DNA of 15,040 nucleotides from SOKG01 sp964502665 (lineage in GTDB: Bacteria > Chloroflexota > Dehalococcoidia > SZUA-161), in assembly GCA_964502665.1 (NCBI GenBank), contig CAZCXP010000054.1:1-15040 (forward strand), read 5' to 3'. Numbering within the stretch: position 1 is the stretch's first letter; the number at the start of each line of letters is the position of its first letter. This document shows positions 13,249-15,040 of this stretch, in pieces. A model generated the notes under the pieces. That model did no database searches. It saw nothing but the letters and a program-made list of their open reading frames with translations, and had not been told where the DNA came from. The translations under genes were made by a program, and so were the position numbers.

Positions 13249-13280
13249 TTCCTCGTCGTGACAGGGAGTCACGACGCTAC
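13249..13280. repeat. Two-hairpin palindromic repeat, partial right copy
   Basis: Identical over 32 bp to 13117-13148, including the hairpin CGTCGTGAC/GTCACGACG (13254-13276). Its outer end overlaps the tsaD stop codon at 13277-13279. Confidence 0.85.
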
Positions 13281-14293
13281 TCTGTGTTAGCTCTATGCTC
13301 AAATTTTAGCCCGGGAAGTACGTCCAGGTCCCATCCGGCGACTTCTCCCGCGAGCAGGCGGAAGTAGCCGCAGGAGGCGACCATGGCTGCATTGTCGGTG
13401 CACAGAACGGTTTCGGGGATGAGCACGGGAGTCGGTGAGCGGCGGACGATGGTCTCCCGGAGAAGCTCGTTGGCGGCTACGCCGCCGGCAAGGAGTACTT
13501 GTTCTGCCCCGTGACGGCTGGCTGTGGCCACTGTTTTAGTTACCAGGACATCGACCACGGCCTGCTGAAAGCTGGCGGCGATGTCTGCTGCCACGGTATC
13601 GGGGTGGGGCCTGGTCGAGATTCCCAGCTCCTCTGCCAGGCGAACCACTGCCGTCTTGAGCCCACTGAAGCTGAAATCGTCGCTTCCCTTCAGCCAGGCG
13701 CGGGGTAAGCGGTAGCGGGGTATTCCCTCCCTGGCGGCTTGTTCGATGGCAGGGCCCCCAGGATATCCCAGGCCCAGGACCCTGGCTACCTTATCGAAGG
13801 CCTCCCCCGCAGCGTCGTCTCGGGTCCTGCCCAGCCTCAAGAGTTCTCCGTGGTCTTTCATCTGAACCAGGTCGGTATGGCCCCCGGAGACGATGAGCGC
13901 GATCAGGGGGAAGATGGGTGTATCCCCTCCCAGCCAGTTGGCGTAGATATGCGCCTCGAGGTGGTTGATGCCGATGAGGGGCAGATCCCATGCCAATGCA
14001 ATGGCCTTGGCCAGGTTCACTCCTACCAGAAGGGAGCCCGCCAATCCCGGACCGTTGGTAACGGCGATAGCCGAGAGCTCGCCAGAGGACACCTTGGCAT
14101 CCCCCAGCGCCTGTTCAACTATGGGTATAGCGGACAGTAGATGCTGCCGGGAGGCAACCTCGGGGACGATGCCGCCATAGCGGCTGTGGAGCTCGACCTG
14201 TGAGGCGATGACATTGGATAGGATCTTGGTGCCGTCCTCAACAACTGCGGCGGCGGTTTCGTCGCAGGATGACTCGATTCCCAGTAATTTCAT
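13277..14293 (-). CDS. tsaD: tRNA N6-threonylcarbamoyladenosine transferase subunit TsaD
   Basis: TsaD (formerly Gcp/YgjD) transfers the threonylcarbamoyl group to A37 of ANN-decoding tRNAs, working with TsaB and TsaE. The 338-residue length is typical. The ASKHA-fold signatures are present: GIESSCDETAAAVV (5-18), VPEVASRQH (43-51), TNGPGLAGSLLVG (79-91), the metal-binding HLEAH (H111, H115), SGGHTDLV (136-143), GEAFDKVARVLGLGYPGGP (163-181) and the third metal ligand D300 in CTDNAAM. The ATG at 14293 follows the nitroreductase stop by 3 nt, with a weak GGGTAG upstream, so expression depends on the upstream gene. Its stop codon TAG and final bases fall within the repeat copy at 13249-13280. 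tsaB and tsaE are not in the window. Confidence 0.97.
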   Translation of the reverse strand: MKLLGIESSCDETAAAVVEDGTKILSNVIASQVELHSRYGGIVPEVASRQHLLSAIPIVEQALGDAKVSSGELSAIAVTNGPGLAGSLLVGVNLAKAIALAWDLPLIGINHLEAHIYANWLGGDTPIFPLIALIVSGGHTDLVQMKDHGELLRLGRTRDDAAGEAFDKVARVLGLGYPGGPAIEQAAREGIPRYRLPRAWLKGSDDFSFSGLKTAVVRLAEELGISTRPHPDTVAADIAASFQQAVVDVLVTKTVATASRHGAEQVLLAGGVAANELLRETIVRRSPTPVLIPETVLCTDNAAMVASCGYFRLLAGEVAGWDLDVLPGLKFEHRANTE

Positions 14294-14296
14294 CTT

Positions 14297-14905
14297 CTAC
14301 CCGATAAAGGTGCACACCTCCTCCACAGATTTACGGGGTGGTCTCTCTCGAGGCGGCTTTGCAGCTACGCCAAGGGAGACCATCCCGATCAGGAACCAGG
14401 GCGGCTCCACGCTGAGCATGGCCTCGAGTTCCTCTCGGGCGAACTCAGCCGGGCCGCTGGCGAAGCAACTGCTGTATCCCAGTGCGGTGGCCGCCAATTG
14501 AAGGTGGGCTACTGCCATGGCAACGCTCGCCACACCGAGGTCGCGGGGCGTGGGGTCTGTGGGTGAGCTATATCCACCTCCGACCCAGGGACGGGCCAGC
14601 ACTGCGATGGCCACTGGGGCATCGGCGAAATGGGTGCTGTAAAACTGCATCCCCGAAAGCGATCGCCGCCGTGATTCATCCTCAGTGGCCGCTATCGAGG
14701 TTTCGAGTATTGCGTTGACCGCGTCTCTCATGCCCTCTTTGAGTTCTCTGTCCCTGATCACGATGAAGTGCCAGGGCTGCTCGTTGGTGGCGCTGGGGGC
14801 CAGCGTTGCTGCCTCAAGCATGGCCAAGATGTCTTCGTGAGCTACCGGCTGATCGCTGAAGCGGCGAAGGCTGCGCCTTGTTCTGACTGTCTCGAAGAGG
14901 TCCAT
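14297..14905 (-). CDS. Nitroreductase family FMN-dependent oxidoreductase
   Basis: The 202-residue protein belongs to the nitroreductase fold (homodimeric, FMN-binding, NAD(P)H-using). RTRRSLRRFSDQPV (8-21) provides the phosphate-binding Arg residues, LAPSATNEQPWHFIVI (35-50) is the FMN-contacting segment, and ALGYSSCFASGP (141-152) with GMVSLGVAAKPPRERPPR (174-191) closes the cofactor site. The physiological substrate (nitroaromatic, quinone, flavin or other) cannot be told from sequence. I chose ATG 14905, with GGGAGG about 6 nt upstream; the frame continues to a TTG at 14932, which lies too close to the promoter. It is the first gene of a two-gene unit with tsaD. Confidence 0.92.
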   Translation of the reverse strand: MDLFETVRTRRSLRRFSDQPVAHEDILAMLEAATLAPSATNEQPWHFIVIRDRELKEGMRDAVNAILETSIAATEDESRRRSLSGMQFYSTHFADAPVAIAVLARPWVGGGYSSPTDPTPRDLGVASVAMAVAHLQLAATALGYSSCFASGPAEFAREELEAMLSVEPPWFLIGMVSLGVAAKPPRERPPRKSVEEVCTFIG

Positions 14906-14940
14906 TTTCAGCCTCCCTGGCCGGGTTGACAACGACCCTA

Positions 14941-14949
14941 ATTATAACA
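14941..14949 (-). promoter_or_regulatory. Extended -10 promoter of the nitroreductase-tsaD unit
   Basis: On the minus strand TGT-TATAAT is a perfect extended -10. The -35 position (14964-14969) lies at the edge of the tandem repeat and does not match consensus. The predicted leader is about 29 nt. Confidence 0.65.
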
Positions 14950-14956
14950 CCATGCG

Positions 14957-15040
14957 GTAGGGGCGGGTTTGAAACCCGGCCCTACGTTTGAAACCCGGCC
15001 CTACGTTTGAAACCCGGCCCTACGTTTGAAACCCGGCCCT
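14957..15040. repeat. 19-bp tandem repeat running off the window edge
   Basis: GTTTGAAACCCGGCCCTAC is repeated head to tail at 14967-14985, 14986-15004, 15005-15023 and 15024-15040 (last copy truncated by the window) without a mismatch. The first copy is part of a larger inverted repeat, GTAGGGGCGGGTTT/AAACCCGGCCCTAC (14957-14985, one mismatch). There are no spacers, so it is not a CRISPR array. Confidence 0.9.

Noticed and set aside
14967..15040. Possible CRISPR array at the right edge
   Set aside because: Repeats of 19 bp follow head to tail with no spacers, so it is a plain tandem repeat.

Overview
The window is a chromosomal segment, most likely from an uncultured member of the Chloroflexota (Dehalococcoidia-like). 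This rests on inference: the EF-P has a KMGRG tip loop of the kind I associate with that group, a DUF2851 protein sits with a tiny XRE regulator, short dispersed palindromic repeats fill intergenic spaces, and GC content is moderately high. Two runs of exactly 100 N (11786-11885 and 13149-13248) mark scaffold joins, so this is a draft or metagenome-derived assembly and the true gap lengths are unknown.

Left part (1-6874), all minus strand. Reading in transcription order the genes are topA, a XerC/D-type tyrosine recombinase, aroQ (type II dehydroquinase), an M24 Xaa-Pro peptidase, efp, a PHP-family metal phosphoesterase, and a PurN-like formyltransferase that runs off the left edge. topA/xer and xer/aroQ are almost fused (3-nt gap; ATGA overlap), and efp/PHP/formyltransferase are also tightly packed. 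Palindromic repeats sit in the aroQ-peptidase and peptidase-efp spacers.

Middle (6875-10129). A repeat-rich intergenic stretch and a plus-strand gene for a membrane-anchored double zinc-ribbon protein interrupt the common order dprA-topA-xer. dprA follows on the minus strand, preceded by a DUF5343 protein gene with a near-perfect sigma-70 promoter. A 319-nt divergent control region (9811-10129) carries seven copies of the hexamer GGACTG/CAGTCC, mostly as inverted pairs, one of which covers the -35 box.

Right of that, on the plus strand, lie a 78-residue XRE-type helix-turn-helix protein, probably translated from a leaderless mRNA, and a DUF2851 protein. After the first gap comes a compact minus-strand partition-like cassette: a Soj-type ParA and an overlapping 109-residue partner. 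The partner joins a ParB-style N-terminal ParA-contact motif (KRGLDALFGG) to what looks like a ribbon-helix-helix DNA-binding end. Related CTGGTA/TACCAG sites occur at the parA promoter, inside the partner gene, and beyond it next to the gap. This is the strongest candidate for an unusual system in the window.

The right end holds a two-hairpin repeat duplicated across the second gap, tsaD (tRNA t6A synthesis) whose stop codon lies inside that repeat, a nitroreductase, and a 19-bp tandem repeat running off the edge. No tRNA, rRNA, CRISPR array, transposase or phage gene was recognised.
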